From contig JAQUDD010000002.1 of assembly GCA_028685875.1 (NCBI GenBank), positions 62,001 to 126,000 of the forward strand: a DNA stretch of 64,000 nt. Reading direction: 5' to 3'. Position numbers and translations under genes: made by a program. Below, piece by piece: positions 1 through 10,171 of this stretch; the stretch's first letter is position 1; every line of letters starts with the position of its first letter. The notes under the pieces are model-generated. The model did no database searches. It was not told the origin of the DNA and saw only the letters and a list, made by a program, of their open reading frames with translations. Source of the DNA: Candidatus Absconditabacteria bacterium (lineage in GTDB: Bacteria > Patescibacteriota > Gracilibacteria > Absconditabacterales > Absconditicoccaceae).

Positions 1-279
1 AGTATCGAAATTATCGGACCAAAAGCAAGTATTATCATTCCTCAAGGATTGATTGTGGCGCAAAGACATATTCATATGACGGTAGCTGATGCAGAAAACT
101 TTGGAGTAAAAAATGGAGATATCGTGAAGGTAAGTGTGAATGGAGAGAGAGCCGTAGTCTTTGAAAATGTAGTAATTAGAGTGAGTGATAAGTTTGCTCT
201 GGATATGCATATCGATGTTGATGAAGGAAATGCTGCTGGACTTGCTCAAGGCGCTTGGGGAGAAGTGATTATTAGATAA
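1..279 (+). CDS. pduL: Phosphate acyltransferase PduL, C-terminal part (partial)
   Basis: The gene enters from the left edge; the last 92 residues are visible and end in TAA. PduL-type phosphotransacylases exchange CoA and phosphate on acetyl or propionyl groups. With an acetate kinase this gives ATP by substrate-level phosphorylation. The visible part has the motif AQRHIHM, whose His residues bind the catalytic metal in this family, followed by a beta-rich segment with RVSDKFALDMHIDVDEGNAA, typical of the second PduL barrel. No encapsulation peptide or microcompartment gene can be judged from this fragment. A partner kinase would lie outside the window. Family call is firm; substrate is inferred. 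Confidence 0.85.
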   Translation, partial: SIEIIGPKASIIIPQGLIVAQRHIHMTVADAENFGVKNGDIVKVSVNGERAVVFENVVIRVSDKFALDMHIDVDEGNAAGLAQGAWGEVIIR

Positions 280-289
280 AAAAATCGAT

Positions 290-323
290 AAAAAAACTTC
301 TCAATCACGAGGAGTTCTTTTTA
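290..323. terminator. Hairpin terminator between convergent pduL and dnaA
   Basis: An A-tract plus ACTTCTC pairs, with one bulge and one wobble, with GAGGAGTTC plus a T-tract around a short loop. It lies between the stops of two converging genes and has A/T tracts on both sides, so it can serve both strands. Confidence 0.6.
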
Positions 324-368
324 TAATTGTATTTTATATTAGTAGAAATACAGGGATCATCTAGTATT

Positions 369-1844
369 TTATCCTTCTACCCACTCAATAAAGATCTGGT
401 AATCATGCTTAATATTTTCATCGGTTTTCAGCTTTTTTTCGATATTTCCTATTGCATAAATTGCAGTAGCATGGTTTTTCCCGCCAAAGTAGTCCCCTAT
501 TTTTTCTAGGGTTCGTTTGAAATATTTCTTTGCGATAAGCATTAAAATTTGTCTTGCTGTAGTGATTTCTTTTTTTCTACTATCAGATTTGAGATCTGCG
601 ACAGAGATCCCATAGTAGTTTGCAACCATCTCTACGATGGTATCAAAAGACTGAAGTGATTTGCTATTTTGCTCAGAAGTATTGGTAGATTGTGTTCCTG
701 TTTTTGACTGATATCCCAAAGTTTGTAAACAGGCATGTACATCTTCTTCTGTAATTTCCTGACAGGAAAGTTTTTTTCTCGTGAGGAGGATATTGAGTGC
801 TCCTTCCAGTTCACGCACATTAGACTTAATATGTTGTGCTACAAGGGAAAGTAGCTCAAAATCAATATGTTCCTGTTTCACTTCAAGTTTAGATTCCAAA
901 ATAGCAATTCTCGTTTCAAAATCAGGAGCATGGATATCGGCAACTAATCCCAAAGCAAATCTGCTTTTTAATCTTGGTTCGATATGTTGGAGTTCTTTTG
1001 GTGGACGATCTGAAGAGATAATTACTTGCTTTTTCTTGGAATGAAAGTCATTAAAGATGTTATGAAATACTTCTTGAGTTTTGTCTTTATCTGCAAGGAA
1101 CTGGATATCATCAATCAATAAAACATCCACATCATCAAATTTTCTCATCAAGGTATTCATTTTATTATGTCTAAGGGATTGTACGATTTCTTCTACGAGT
1201 TTCGTAGCGGGGAGATAAATTACTACTTTGTGTTGATCATTTTGCATAATTTCATTCCCAATTGCTTGCATCAGGTGGGTTTTTCCAAGTCCGACATTTC
1301 CGTAGAGGAAGAGTGGATTGTAAGCAGTTCCTGGATTCTCTGCTACTGCTTTTGCAGCGGAAAAAGCGAACTGGTTATTCGCACCTGCGACGAAATTATC
1401 AAATCTAAAACTTGGATCAAAGAGAATCCCAAAATAGTCTGATAATTCAGATTTTATATTTTTTTCTGAACTTTGTCTTGTGCTTGCTGCTTCTTCTTTA
1501 ATATTGAGGAGCTTTTTGAGATCGAGAAGTAGATCACTTCCATTGGAAAATGGCTGATATACACGATACTCTACTGTAAATTGGGGATTGTAGACTTGTT
1601 GAACTGCTTCTTTGAAGGATTTATTGAAAATCTTTTTCCCCTGTGCGAGTACAAAATCATTGGGAAATCCGATATATATTTTCTTTTCTTGTTCTTCAAT
1701 GTTGATAATCCCTGATTTTGCTAAAAAGGTCAGAATCTTTTTATGATCATGTTGTGCAGAAATGTGGATAATCACCTTAGTTCGGATATCTTTGAGTAAG
1801 GTTTTCTTTTCCTCATTATACTGCTGAGCCATATCGATAAGCAT
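369..1844 (-). CDS. dnaA: Chromosomal replication initiator DnaA
   Basis: 491 aa, full length, no UGA codon. DnaA binds DnaA boxes at oriC and opens the duplex as an ATP-bound filament. Domain III (AAA+) has Walker A GNVGLGKTH at about residues 182-190 and Walker B VLLIDDIQFL at about 241-250. Domain IV carries the box-binding signature near residues 455-470 as GGKNHATAIYAI, a variant of the usual GGRDHTTVLHA. The N-terminal 130 residues (domains I-II) are divergent. The ATG at 1844 has an in-frame TAG two codons upstream; a second ATG four codons inside is an alternative. No dnaN or recF follows, and rnpA lies 25 kb away, so the classical dnaA-rpmH-rnpA order is broken. Confidence 0.97.
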   Translation of the reverse strand: MLIDMAQQYNEEKKTLLKDIRTKVIIHISAQHDHKKILTFLAKSGIINIEEQEKKIYIGFPNDFVLAQGKKIFNKSFKEAVQQVYNPQFTVEYRVYQPFSNGSDLLLDLKKLLNIKEEAASTRQSSEKNIKSELSDYFGILFDPSFRFDNFVAGANNQFAFSAAKAVAENPGTAYNPLFLYGNVGLGKTHLMQAIGNEIMQNDQHKVVIYLPATKLVEEIVQSLRHNKMNTLMRKFDDVDVLLIDDIQFLADKDKTQEVFHNIFNDFHSKKKQVIISSDRPPKELQHIEPRLKSRFALGLVADIHAPDFETRIAILESKLEVKQEHIDFELLSLVAQHIKSNVRELEGALNILLTRKKLSCQEITEEDVHACLQTLGYQSKTGTQSTNTSEQNSKSLQSFDTIVEMVANYYGISVADLKSDSRKKEITTARQILMLIAKKYFKRTLEKIGDYFGGKNHATAIYAIGNIEKKLKTDENIKHDYQIFIEWVEG

Positions 1845-1911
1845 ATTCTACAGAAGAGAAGAACAAAATAAAAAAGCTATACTATTTGTTTAAGAACGGA
1901 GATTGAACATT

Positions 1912-2439
1912 TTATTGCTTATGTAAGACAATTCGTCCTACATGGGTATGCTCCCCTCTTTCTCCTGCAACAGGATTGCTGTATTGACCAAAATCTTTTA
2001 CTGCAAACTTTCCCTTAAGTCCTTTGAAATCATCGAGATCATATTGGAAAAGATTCTCTGTGGTCTTCATATCGTAAGAATCTGGATAATGATAGGTAAT
2101 GAAGACATTCCCTCCTCTGACGAGATGATCGTGAATTGTTGGCATTAATTCATTCAAGATGAATTCTTTGGGATAGAACATCACGATATGTTTCACAATA
2201 ATGAGATCGTATTTTTTGTCAAACTTAAAGTCCTCTATCTTGGTAGAGAAATAAGAAATATTGGGGTGATCTTTGAGATAATCTGGATATTCAGGGATAT
2301 CTACATCATCTACTACATCTACATGTGCTCCATAACTTGCTGCCAAAATACTAAAATATCCTTTTCTTGCTCTGAGATCAAGGATGGTTTGTGGCTCATT
2401 GTCCTGAATGAGTTTACTTACTAATTTTGCTCCTTCCAT
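1912..2439 (-). CDS. Class I SAM-dependent methyltransferase-like protein
   Basis: 175 aa with a Rossmann-type start: motif I is ILDLRARKGYFSILAASYGA at about residues 19-38, followed by an acidic strand end (VDVVDD) expected to hold the SAM ribose. A later segment KYDLIIVKHIVMFYP resembles methyltransferase motif IV. Motif I is unusual: the normal glycine-rich E/DxGxGxG reads DLRARKG, so SAM binding may be altered. The substrate is unknown. The ATG at 2439 has an in-frame TAA a few codons upstream. The gene lies 67 bp upstream of dnaA on the same strand and could be co-transcribed with it. Confidence 0.6.
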   Translation of the reverse strand: MEGAKLVSKLIQDNEPQTILDLRARKGYFSILAASYGAHVDVVDDVDIPEYPDYLKDHPNISYFSTKIEDFKFDKKYDLIIVKHIVMFYPKEFILNELMPTIHDHLVRGGNVFITYHYPDSYDMKTTENLFQYDLDDFKGLKGKFAVKDFGQYSNPVAGERGEHTHVGRIVLHKQ

Positions 2440-2451
2440 ATACTATATTAT

Positions 2452-2460
2452 TTATACACA
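2452..2460. promoter_or_regulatory. DnaA-box match TTATACACA
   Basis: Perfect match to the TTATNCACA consensus in the short gap between two minus-strand genes, about 600 bp upstream of the dnaA start. A second perfect match on the other strand (TGTGGATAA) lies at 2759-2767 inside the next gene. It may mark an origin or dnaA autoregulation, but two sites are not a cluster. Confidence 0.3.
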
Positions 2461-2475
2461 ATTAAAAAAACTGAT

Positions 2476-2985
2476 TTATCCTAGGAATTGTTCCAATCTC
2501 ACAATATCCAGTTCAGGTCTTGATTCATTGAGATCATCAAGCGTAAAATCTTGAAGTTTGTCATTATAGGTCTGACAAATGTCTTCGATCAATACCGTGT
2601 TAAATCCTCTATCGTATACTTCTTCTACAAACATCCTTACACAGAGATTGGTGGGGATTCCTCCACAAACAATATTTTGGATATTTCTAAGTTCTTGTTC
2701 AAGTTTTGTATTCAGAAAAGAGGATACTTTTGTCTTACTAATGATCACATCATTCTCCTGTGGATAAAGATCTTCAATTATTTGAGAAAGCGGATCTTCT
2801 GGTGAAAAGGGTCACTCCTCTTCTTCTTGTTTGATAAGAATAATTTTATACTTCATCTCTCTTGCGTATTGAAGCAGATAAACCGCTCTTTCGATGAGTG
2901 GTTCCATATTACGCAAATAATAGTCAGATTTCTTTTCTCTCCGTAATTCTTGCAATCCTATGAGCACGAGTGCGGTATCTGCCAT
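2476..2985 (-). CDS. Isochorismatase-like (cysteine hydrolase fold) protein
   Basis: 169 aa, reading through one UGA (Gly) after an EEEE stretch near residue 57. The family (nicotinamidase, isochorismatase, related amidases) uses an Asp-Lys-Cys triad. Here the Lys is likely in ISKTKVSSF (about residues 81-89), and the Cys is clear in GGIPTNLCVRMF (about 111-122), preceded by the usual cis-peptide region. The first-strand Asp, normally in a pattern like LVIDMQ, is replaced by Gly (LVLIGLQ, GGA codon). The protein may therefore be inactive or use another residue. ATG at 2985 follows an in-frame TAA. The fold is well supported; no substrate can be named. Confidence 0.7.
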
Positions 2986-3037
2986 GAGCTGAAGTCGTTA
3001 AGAGATAAATTTCTTTGACTATAGGAATTTGATTTTT

Positions 3038-3652
3038 TTATGCAATGGAGAATGTTAAAAACTTTTTGAGATAAAGAAGAAGCTGAGTAGAAAACCCAGC
3101 TAGTTCATTATAAATTTCTCTATTGTGTCATACTTCAATTGTGTATAGCACAACATCTTCTTCCGTTAGCTCACAAGCATCGTGCCGGAGCAATTCCTCA
3201 GAAAACCCATCTACATCATCCCAATCTCTTGTGGGAAGATGTCTAGAGACATCCTTTTTATCAATTATTTTTGATAGGATGATACCCCACCAAAATTCCG
3301 AGAAGCTTTCCCTCCATTTGCTCCAGAAACGATACCATCGGTAGTAATTCCATTCTGGGTATTTCGGAGGAAGGTCGAAAAGACTCAATTGTATGTGAGC
3401 TTCTGCTGGTCTTGGACGAACTCTAAATCGATTTATTACTTCCTGTAAGGCGATTTCTTGCATTTGGTAATAAAAGTTTAGATTGTCATTTAAGGCTTCT
3501 TCTGAAATTTCTAAGTGACCTTTCCTATACCCTCTTCTTTCGCGATAAGATACTCCTCCTAATTCATCAATATAGAGGAATAACTTGTATTCTTCGAGAA
3601 TTTTTACTTCTTCGCGAAAATTTTCTATTGTCTTTTTGTTTTCTTTTTCCAT
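3038..3652 (-). CDS. Hypothetical protein, aromatic-rich
   Basis: 204 aa when the UGA at 3128-3130 is read as Gly; the true stop is TAA at 3038. I do not recognise a family. The N-terminus is charged and probably helical. A central aromatic stretch, YPEWNYYRWYRFWSKWRESF (about residues 98-117), is unusually rich in Trp and Tyr, followed by SEFWWGIILSK. The C-terminal 30 residues after the UGA are amphipathic. No signal peptide is visible. It lies alone between the isochorismatase-like gene and the divergent metG. Confidence 0.65.
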
Positions 3653-3813
3653 ATCTTTTGTATTATGTTGTTTATGTTTTATTCTCTCCTAATATAAATA
3701 TCTTTATGATAAAGTCAAATTAAATTTGATTTGCAAAAAGTGGCACAATTTCTATCTTATAGTCCATTATCACTTTGTGAGGTATTACTACTTTATTTTT
3801 TTGGATATAAATA

Positions 3814-5496
3814 ATGGCAAAGAAATTCTATGTAACAACACCGATTTATTATGCGAATGGATTACCTCATATTGGGCACGCAAATAGCTCTTTCATCGCT
3901 GACTTTTATGCAAGATACAAAAGATTGCTCGGGTATGAAGTAAAATTTGCTACAGGACTTGATGAAAATGGACAGAAAATGGTAGAGAAAGCAGAAAGTG
4001 AAGGAAAGCAGATTATGGAATTTCTTGATGAGATTGCTGAGGGATCGAAAGAAATCTGGAAGGAATTGGATATTACGTATACGGATTTTATCAGAACCAC
4101 AGAGGCGGACCATCATGCCTTTGTACAAGCACAGCTTCAAAAGATTTATGAAAAAGATAGGATCCCCCTTACGAAGGGGGGAAGCGAAGCAGGGGGTTCG
4201 GATAGCGAGACTGGATTGCTTCGTTCCTCGCAATGACAAAAGAAGGATGATATTTATCTCGGGGAATATGAAGGATTATACTGTGTGGGATGTGAGGCCT
4301 TCAAAAATCCTAGAGATTTAACGCTAGATGGGCTTTGTCCGGATCATTTGACGAAGCCGGAGATTATTCGTGAAAAGAATTGGTTCTTTAATTTGAAGAA
4401 GTATGAGTATGTGTTCAAGAAGCTTTGGGAGGGAAATCCTCACTTTGTGGAGCCAGGACATAGATTTAATGAGGTGAAAGCTTTTGTGAATTCTGGATTA
4501 GAAAATTTTTCTATTTCGAGAGAAAATAAGCATACGGGGATTGGGATTCCATTACCTCGGGATAAGGAACAGATTACTTATGTCTGGTTTGATGCGCTAT
4601 TTAACTACATCACGGTGTGTTATAGAAATGAAGAAGAAGGGAAATTCTGGAGTGATGGTGCAGAGATCCTGCATGTACTGGGGAAAGATATTGTGAAATT
4701 TCATGCAACCTATTGGCCTGCGATGCTAACTTCTGCTGGATTTAGGCAGCCAGATAGAGAATTTGTGACGGGATATTTGACGGTGGATGGACAGAAAATG
4801 TCCAAGACAATCTGAAATGTCGTGGATCCTGTGAAAGTAGCGAGAGATTATGATAGAGATGCTCTGCTTTTTTATCTTTTGTATGATGTGGCAATTGGAT
4901 TGGATGGAGATTTCTCTTGGGAGAGATTTCAGGGAACTTGGGAAAAAATGCTGATTGGGGGGCGAGGAAATCTCGTGAATAGAGTTGCGAATTTGGGGAA
5001 GAAGTATGGAGTGACAAAGGGGAAATTTGATGAGAAGAGGTTTGGAGAATTTTTGAAAAAAGAAGAGATGAAAGCAGGTGAAGAATCTTTATTTTCTGGA
5101 TTGCTTCGCTTTGCTCGCAATGACATAGAAGAAGGATATTTGCAGAATGCAAATACCAAGAGATATTTGGAGGATTGGTATAGCTTGGTGCAACTTGCGA
5201 ATGAGTATATCACCAAGGCTGAGCCTTGGAAAAAGTATAAAGAAGAAACTACGAAACAGGAAGCTATTGAAGATTTAGAGTTTTTGCTTTGGGTGATTAA
5301 ACAGCTGGGATTATTGTCCGCGCCTTTTTTGGTGAATGGGTTTGCAAAGTTGCAGAAGATTTTGGGGAATCCAAAGATTAGTGCGATTGATAGTAGCAAG
5401 AATGTGATGCATGAGGGATTTGTGGAAGTGTTTGATGAGCAGGAGTTTGAGGTAAATTTGGATCCGATGATTATGTATGAGAGGAAAGAGGTTTAG
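3814..5496 (+). CDS. metG: Methionyl-tRNA synthetase
   Basis: 560 aa class I synthetase that charges tRNA-Met. The HIGH motif is at residues 19-22 (GLPHIGH). A Cys-rich knuckle CVGCE...LCPDH follows, and KMSKT is at about 328-332, directly followed by Ile, a UGA-encoded Gly at 334, then NVVDP, exactly the family pattern. The other UGA lies at 4234-4236. Two palindromic repeats are inserted in frame: residues about 116-142, just before DIYLGEYEG, and about 428-438, in the C-terminal helical domain. Both are absent from the usual family alignment. Without UGA recoding the gene would look like three broken pieces. Start ATG 3814 gives the canonical KKFYVTTPIYY N-terminus. Confidence 0.96.
4158..4237. 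repeat. Palindromic repeat element inserted in frame in metG (copy A)
   Basis: Two adjoining palindromes: CCCCCTTACGAAGGGGG, then a GATTGCTTCG...CGCAATGAC hairpin whose arms ATTGC and GCAAT recur in other copies of this window. It adds about 27 residues to MetG and keeps the frame; its last part is read through a UGA as Gly. Similar to the repeats at 5096-5125, 29592-29679, 30086-30136, 34905-35076 and 52748-52830. Confidence 0.75.
5096..5125. repeat. Short palindromic repeat in frame in metG (copy B)
   Basis: GGATTGCTTCG followed by GCTCGCAATGAC; arms ATTGC and GCAAT. It is read as GLLRFARND within the C-terminal domain of MetG, in the same frame as the start of copy A (GLLR). Length is compatible with an in-frame insertion. 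Confidence 0.65.
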
Positions 5497-5574
5497 TTTG
5501 ACTTTCTCGTTCTTGACTTTTGCTAATCATATCATTATATATGTCAGCAATATAAAACCCTAAAATACAAAAAT

Positions 5575-5928
5575 ATGGAACGAGGAAAGTTTATAAAAGA
5601 GAAAGTGATTTGGATGTTCCCAAATGAGTATCTAACTTTTAAGAATGGATATGTGGAAAAAGGAAATGATCACGGATTGAGCGTTAAAATTTCGGAAAAG
5701 AATTTAACTGCTTTGGTAAAGGATTTAGTTTTATTGACTCCTTACACTGAAAAAGTAACTACCCTCTTTCAAAACCACATCTCTGGAATAAAATTAAAAA
5801 AGGGATGGGAACAACGAGCAGGAATAATCCAAAAAGACATCCATACTTTGTGGAAAGATGTATGCGAGGGGGAAGAAAAAACTGAGGAAGAAATTACAAC
5901 TCTTCTCTCAGGGATAGAACTATGGTAA
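5575..5928 (+). CDS. Hypothetical protein
   Basis: 117 aa, no UGA, ending in TAA and followed by a strong terminator. I do not recognise it. It is soluble and mixed-charge, with two predicted helical segments in the middle and C-terminal part (ALVKDLVLLTPYTEKVTTLF; TLWKDVCEGEEKTEEEITTL). No signal peptide or membrane segment. It lies 78 bp after metG and may share its transcript. Confidence 0.6.
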   Translation: MERGKFIKEKVIWMFPNEYLTFKNGYVEKGNDHGLSVKISEKNLTALVKDLVLLTPYTEKVTTLFQNHISGIKLKKGWEQRAGIIQKDIHTLWKDVCEGEEKTEEEITTLLSGIELW

Positions 5929-5946
5929 TATATCAGACTGTTAAAG

Positions 5947-5981
5947 AAGCTTCTCTTGATTATCTTGAGAGAAGCTTTTTT
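5947..5981 (+). terminator. Rho-independent terminator
   Basis: AAGCTTCTCT (5947-5956) pairs with AGAGAAGCTT (5968-5977) around an 11-nt loop, followed by six T. It ends the metG-side transcript and also lies downstream of the minus-strand gene stopping at 5993. Confidence 0.85.
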
Positions 5982-5992
5982 GTAAAGTCGGG

Positions 5993-6934
5993 TTAGTCTA
6001 GTAGTCCATACAACAATACATTCTCTTGATTCACATTTGCTTGCATGAGCTTTTTGGTATTGAGCCGTTTTTCAGCATTTAGGAAATGATTATGTTGGCT
6101 TGCATAGGCAATTCGTCCATCAATAAACGCATCAATCAATCAGATTTCTGAAAGTTTTTTGAGCAGTTGTCGTTTCTTATTCAGAGGGGCATGAGGATTT
6201 GGAAGAAGCTGAATTAGTGATTTGAGTGTATCTGCAAACTCTGGATTGAGCGTTAATTGCTGATGCATTTTTAGTAACATTCCTGGCTTTCCCATTGCCA
6301 TGGCGATGAGAATATCCTGTAGTTCTTTATCTGTAGTGCCAATCTGTTCCTGCTGAGCAAACTGCTGCATCTCGCTAATGGAAAGAGGATCAAAATGGAT
6401 AACAATTGCTCTAGAAACGATCGTATCCAATAACATTGACTGATGAGGAACGGTTGCAAGAATAAATCTATCTTTTAGTGGCTCCTCTACTGTCTTGAGA
6501 AAAGCGTTCATTGCAGGTCCCAGCATTCTTTGCATATTTTCGATGAGGACGAATTTCTTCCCACTGAATCCTGATTGTTGTAATCGCAGATTTGTCTCTC
6601 TAATTCAGAAGTTTTCACGCTTGCTCCCCTCTTGAAATTCTATCGTAGAATTGCTAGAGTTGAGTTCTATAGGGATATTGTGATTCTTCCCCATCTGATA
6701 AGAATAATCTTGAAGGTAGAGGAAATCACTATATCCATATCCTCAGAGAAATTCTTTGATAAGTTCTTGGGCATGAGCAGACTTTCCTATTCCTTCTGGT
6801 CCAACGAGAAGAAAAAACTGAACTCCTTTTCAGGTTTCTATTTTATTTGAGATATACGTTTTTAATGTTTTTGCTGCCTCTAAATTTCCAAAAATCATAC
6901 TCTTGCTAGCTTTAATAAATATTTTATTCATCAT
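5993..6934 (-). CDS. holB: DNA polymerase III delta-prime-like clamp-loader ATPase
   Basis: 313 aa, read through four UGA codons. The delta-prime subunit is part of the clamp loader that places the sliding clamp on DNA. A P-loop GPEGIGKSAHAQ sits at about residues 46-57. The hallmark NAFLKTVEEPLKDRFILATV, then TIVSRAIVIHF, is the conserved sensor region of clamp-loader ATPases. No zinc-binding Cys cluster is visible. One UGA lies just before the C-terminal helical segment; the stop is TAA at 5993. ATGs at 6934, 6931 and 6898 are all possible starts. DnaX is not in the window. Confidence 0.85.
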
Positions 6935-7010
6935 AGCATTTTACTTTCTCCATTCAAGGGAAGAAAAAAAGCAACATCTAACTGCTGCTTTAGTGGGAAA
7001 AGATATTAGC

Positions 7011-7538
7011 TTAGTAGTTTTGTAATAACAGCTTCATTTCATCGATTTCCGCCTGTTGAGTTGCAATGATATTAGTTACGATTACTTGAGTACTTGCCTC
7101 CATTTCATGATTTTTCATCTTTTCTGCCATAGCAATCGCTCCCTCATGATGGAGAATCATTCCTTCTAAATAGGCCTTTTCTAGTTCTTCTCCCGTGTAA
7201 TTTGCTAGATTGGTATCCATCATTGCTTTGTAGATAATCGGCTGAGCCTCTGGATATTTGGAAATAAGCGTTCCTTCCATGATGGAAATTTCTCCTTCCT
7301 GAGCCGAAATAATGTTACTTGTCAATCTTCTAAGTATTTCATCTTGAGTAGATGCTAGGACAATTTTTGAGGTATCAATTGCCTCTTGATGATGAGGGAT
7401 CATGTGTAAAAGAAATGTTTCTTCTCCTTTAATAGCATCAGCATGGGAAGATCCATGATTCATTAGATAGGGATAAGCAAAGTATCACGCAACTACGAGA
7501 ACCAAGATAAGAATTGTACTTCAAAGAGCATATTTCAT
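7011..7538 (-). CDS. Membrane-anchored DUF305 protein
   Basis: 175 aa. The true start is upstream through two UGA codons and gives a hydrophobic N-terminal anchor of about 20 residues (KYALGSTILILVLVVAGYF), so the domain faces outside. The rest is a DUF305 four-helix bundle with two copies of the His-His motif: MIPHHQEAI and MILHHEGAIAMAEKM. DUF305 proteins are ferritin-like and often found with copper handling genes; no such gene is next to it here. The stop is TAA. Function is inferred only at the level of metal or redox stress. Confidence 0.8.
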
Positions 7539-7720
7539 GAGTGTGGGAAAAGGAAAATAAATCTTCTATGCATACCATAGCTAGGGGTATAATAAAAATA
7601 TTTCTACTTATTACAAGTTTTTTATCGAGGGATAAGGATTTTTACTTATTCTTGCATTTGTCTTTCAAATAGTTAAGCTCTTTCAAAGAATTTATTCTTT
7701 ATTTTGTATCTAGGTATTTT

Positions 7721-7957
7721 ATGAGAACTGTATTAATTATTGCTCTTGTGGTCTTGGGAATCATCTTGGTGGGAAGTATCTTATTAATGAATCCTAAAGG
7801 AGGAGGAATTGGTTTAGGAATCGGTGGAGCTGCAGGTTCTGCTGGTGGAAATGAATATGGAAGCAAAAAATCTATTGAAGGAACTTTGAAACAAGTTGCT
7901 ACCATAACAGCAATTCTCTTTGTGGGAATTTGTCTGTTTTTACCCTTTGTAAACTAG
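7721..7957 (+). CDS. secG: Protein translocase subunit SecG
   Basis: 78 aa, usual SecG length. Two membrane segments (residues about 4-22 and 56-75) flank the glycine-rich loop MNPKGGGIGLGIGGAAGSAG, typical of SecG. SecG assists SecYE and SecA in pushing proteins through the membrane. It is followed after 1 bp by a large membrane-anchored extracytoplasmic protein, so the two are probably co-translated. Confidence 0.9.
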   Translation: MRTVLIIALVVLGIILVGSILLMNPKGGGIGLGIGGAAGSAGGNEYGSKKSIEGTLKQVATITAILFVGICLFLPFVN

Positions 7958-7958
7958 T

Positions 7959-10139
7959 ATGTTGTATTCTCGTTATGAAGTACATACATTTAAAAGAGTG
8001 TTGAAATATTTATTGGGAGTAATCATCATCCTCTGGGCAATTGTTACCTTTGTGATGGGGTACTTCTATATTGTCTCTACGGGGACCCAGATTAGTAAGA
8101 AATGAGGAACCTTTGTTGAAGGAATCTTTAATCAGGTTTCTTATCTTCCTTATTTGAGAAGTGATGAACAGAGTACCTTTTATCAGTCTTTTTTGTTTGG
8201 ATCTTGTGTGGATTTATATGAAACAGATGAAGAGGGAAATTATCTTCCTGATCTCTGTGAAATAAGTAGTGAAGATGATAAAGTATATCAGGTAAGTTTG
8301 ACAGGAGAAGCATTTTGGAATGATGGAATGCCTGTGAGTATTGATGATGTTTTCTTTACCTATGATGAAATTATTCGTCAAAATAAATGGGGAATAGCCT
8401 CACTCTCTGCTTGGGCCAATGTGAGTGTTGCTCTAGAAAATGGCGCTATCAAAGTAGAATTTCCTATTTCGAGTCCCAATAATGCAACGTTCTTTACACA
8501 GTATATTTTACCAAAGCATAGCATTGCAAATGCCTCTTTGGAAGAATATAGAAATACCTTTTCTTTGGCACCGGTCTATGCAGGTTGTGCAAGTATTGTA
8601 GCACAGACCAAAGATATTAATAGTCTGATTTTCGATCTCAGTAAATGTGAGGATACCCATCTAGGATATTATCAACTCAAAACCTATCAGAATTTTGAGG
8701 AATTTGAGTTTACCTTTAGAAATGGAGGGGGCTCTATTGTAGATGTCTATCAGTCTCCCTATACTATGCCTGAATATAGCAAACAAAATATGCTCAGTTC
8801 ACAGCTCATGGGAGTGTTTTTCAATACCAATTCAGATAAAGTAAAAGTCAGGCTGAGAAGATCTCTAGGAGGACTCATTAATAGTCAGTTTTTTACAGGG
8901 AGTTATCAACAATTCATTAGAAAATATCAAGGTGAAGTACTTTCCTATTATCTTACTGATGGAGAGAATGTTGGAGAGTTTATTAATCGTGTTTCTCTTA
9001 GTTCTGACGATATCAATACCCAAGATTTACAAGACAGTTGAGCAAAAGAACTTCCAACGGAAATGTCGATTAATGGAGTGGATAGAAAATTCACCTTTTT
9101 TACTCAAAAGTTTGATGGGGCAAAGAATTTGGAAATTAAGTTTAGCAATGAATTTGAGAATATAAAAATTACTGGACCAGATGGTTCTATTTATACTCCT
9201 CCTAATTATAAGAAGGCGGATAAAAAGCTGAATTACAAACTTACAATGGACTCAAATATTAAGGTAGGAAGTAATCAGTTTACTATTAGTGGATATATCA
9301 AAGGAAAGACCTATACTATTGCGAGTATTGATATTTATGTCTTTGAAGCACTTTCTCCTCAACAACAAGAAGAAAATCAGCGAAAACTTAATGTGCTCTT
9401 TTATAGTGAACCAAGTTCTATTTTTGTAGCACAACAACTTAGGGAAATCTTTAGAAGTGCTGGTATCCTAGAAAATTTTATCTTTGAAGAAGTATTTAAT
9501 CCTGAAGAACTTGAGGGTAAACTCCTCATGGGAACGTATGATATTTATATTGGAAGTGTGGAATTGGGAAGTAGAAGTGATATTCTTGCACTCTTTAATA
9601 CTGAGGAAGCTCTACAGAATCCCTCTAGATATAGGAATCCTATTTTAACTTCTCTTATTAGACAGTACACGAGAGCTCCTCTCAATAATACACTCTGAGA
9701 AATCAATAATGTACTTGCTCAGGATATGCCTCTTGTCCTCTTGGGAAGAACCTATACTGCTGTACAGATGAAAGATAAAATTGCTAAAGAAGTATTTTCT
9801 GGCGTGGTAGATATGTATGCTTATGAGTGGAGACACGAGATTTATGCTAATTATGCTTTAGTACACAATACCGTATTAAATCCACAAGAAACCTTTGATC
9901 GATCAAACTTCTTCCATTTTATCAAAGATAATCTTTCTGGATCTGGTAGTACAAGTTGGGATTTGGGACGATTCTCTAGGATATTCAACAAGCAAGAAAA
10001 CACTCCTGATTTTTTGCTTGAATTAGAGAAAAATGAAGATACTACTGCTGTTCGTCCATTTAATGAATTAGTACAACCTGCCAACACTCCAGTTTCAGAG
10101 GAAGAAGAAGAAAGTAGTCAGGAAGAAAGTGCCTCTTAG
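7959..10139 (+). CDS. Membrane-anchored solute-binding-like (SBP_bac_5-like) protein
   Basis: 726 aa, read through UGA at 8104, 9039 and 9697 approximately. One N-terminal membrane helix (about residues 20-42, GVIIILWAIVTFVMGYFYIV) leads to a long extracellular part. The segment LTGEAFWNDGMPVSIDDVFF is the classic signature of the peptide/nickel-binding family 5 solute receptors (usual form: W.DG.pvTa.Dv.fs). A membrane-tethered receptor without visible ABC permease genes is typical of CPR genomes, where the role is unclear. The C-terminus is acidic and Ser-rich. It starts 1 bp after secG. Confidence 0.75.
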
Positions 10140-10171
10140 ATACACATTTTAGTCAGATAGTACCCTTAAAT

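Noticed and set aside
3814-5496. Apparent broken genes or pseudogenes (for example metG in three pieces)
   Set aside because: All breaks are TGA at Gly positions and the frame is kept; with code 25 the genes are intact.
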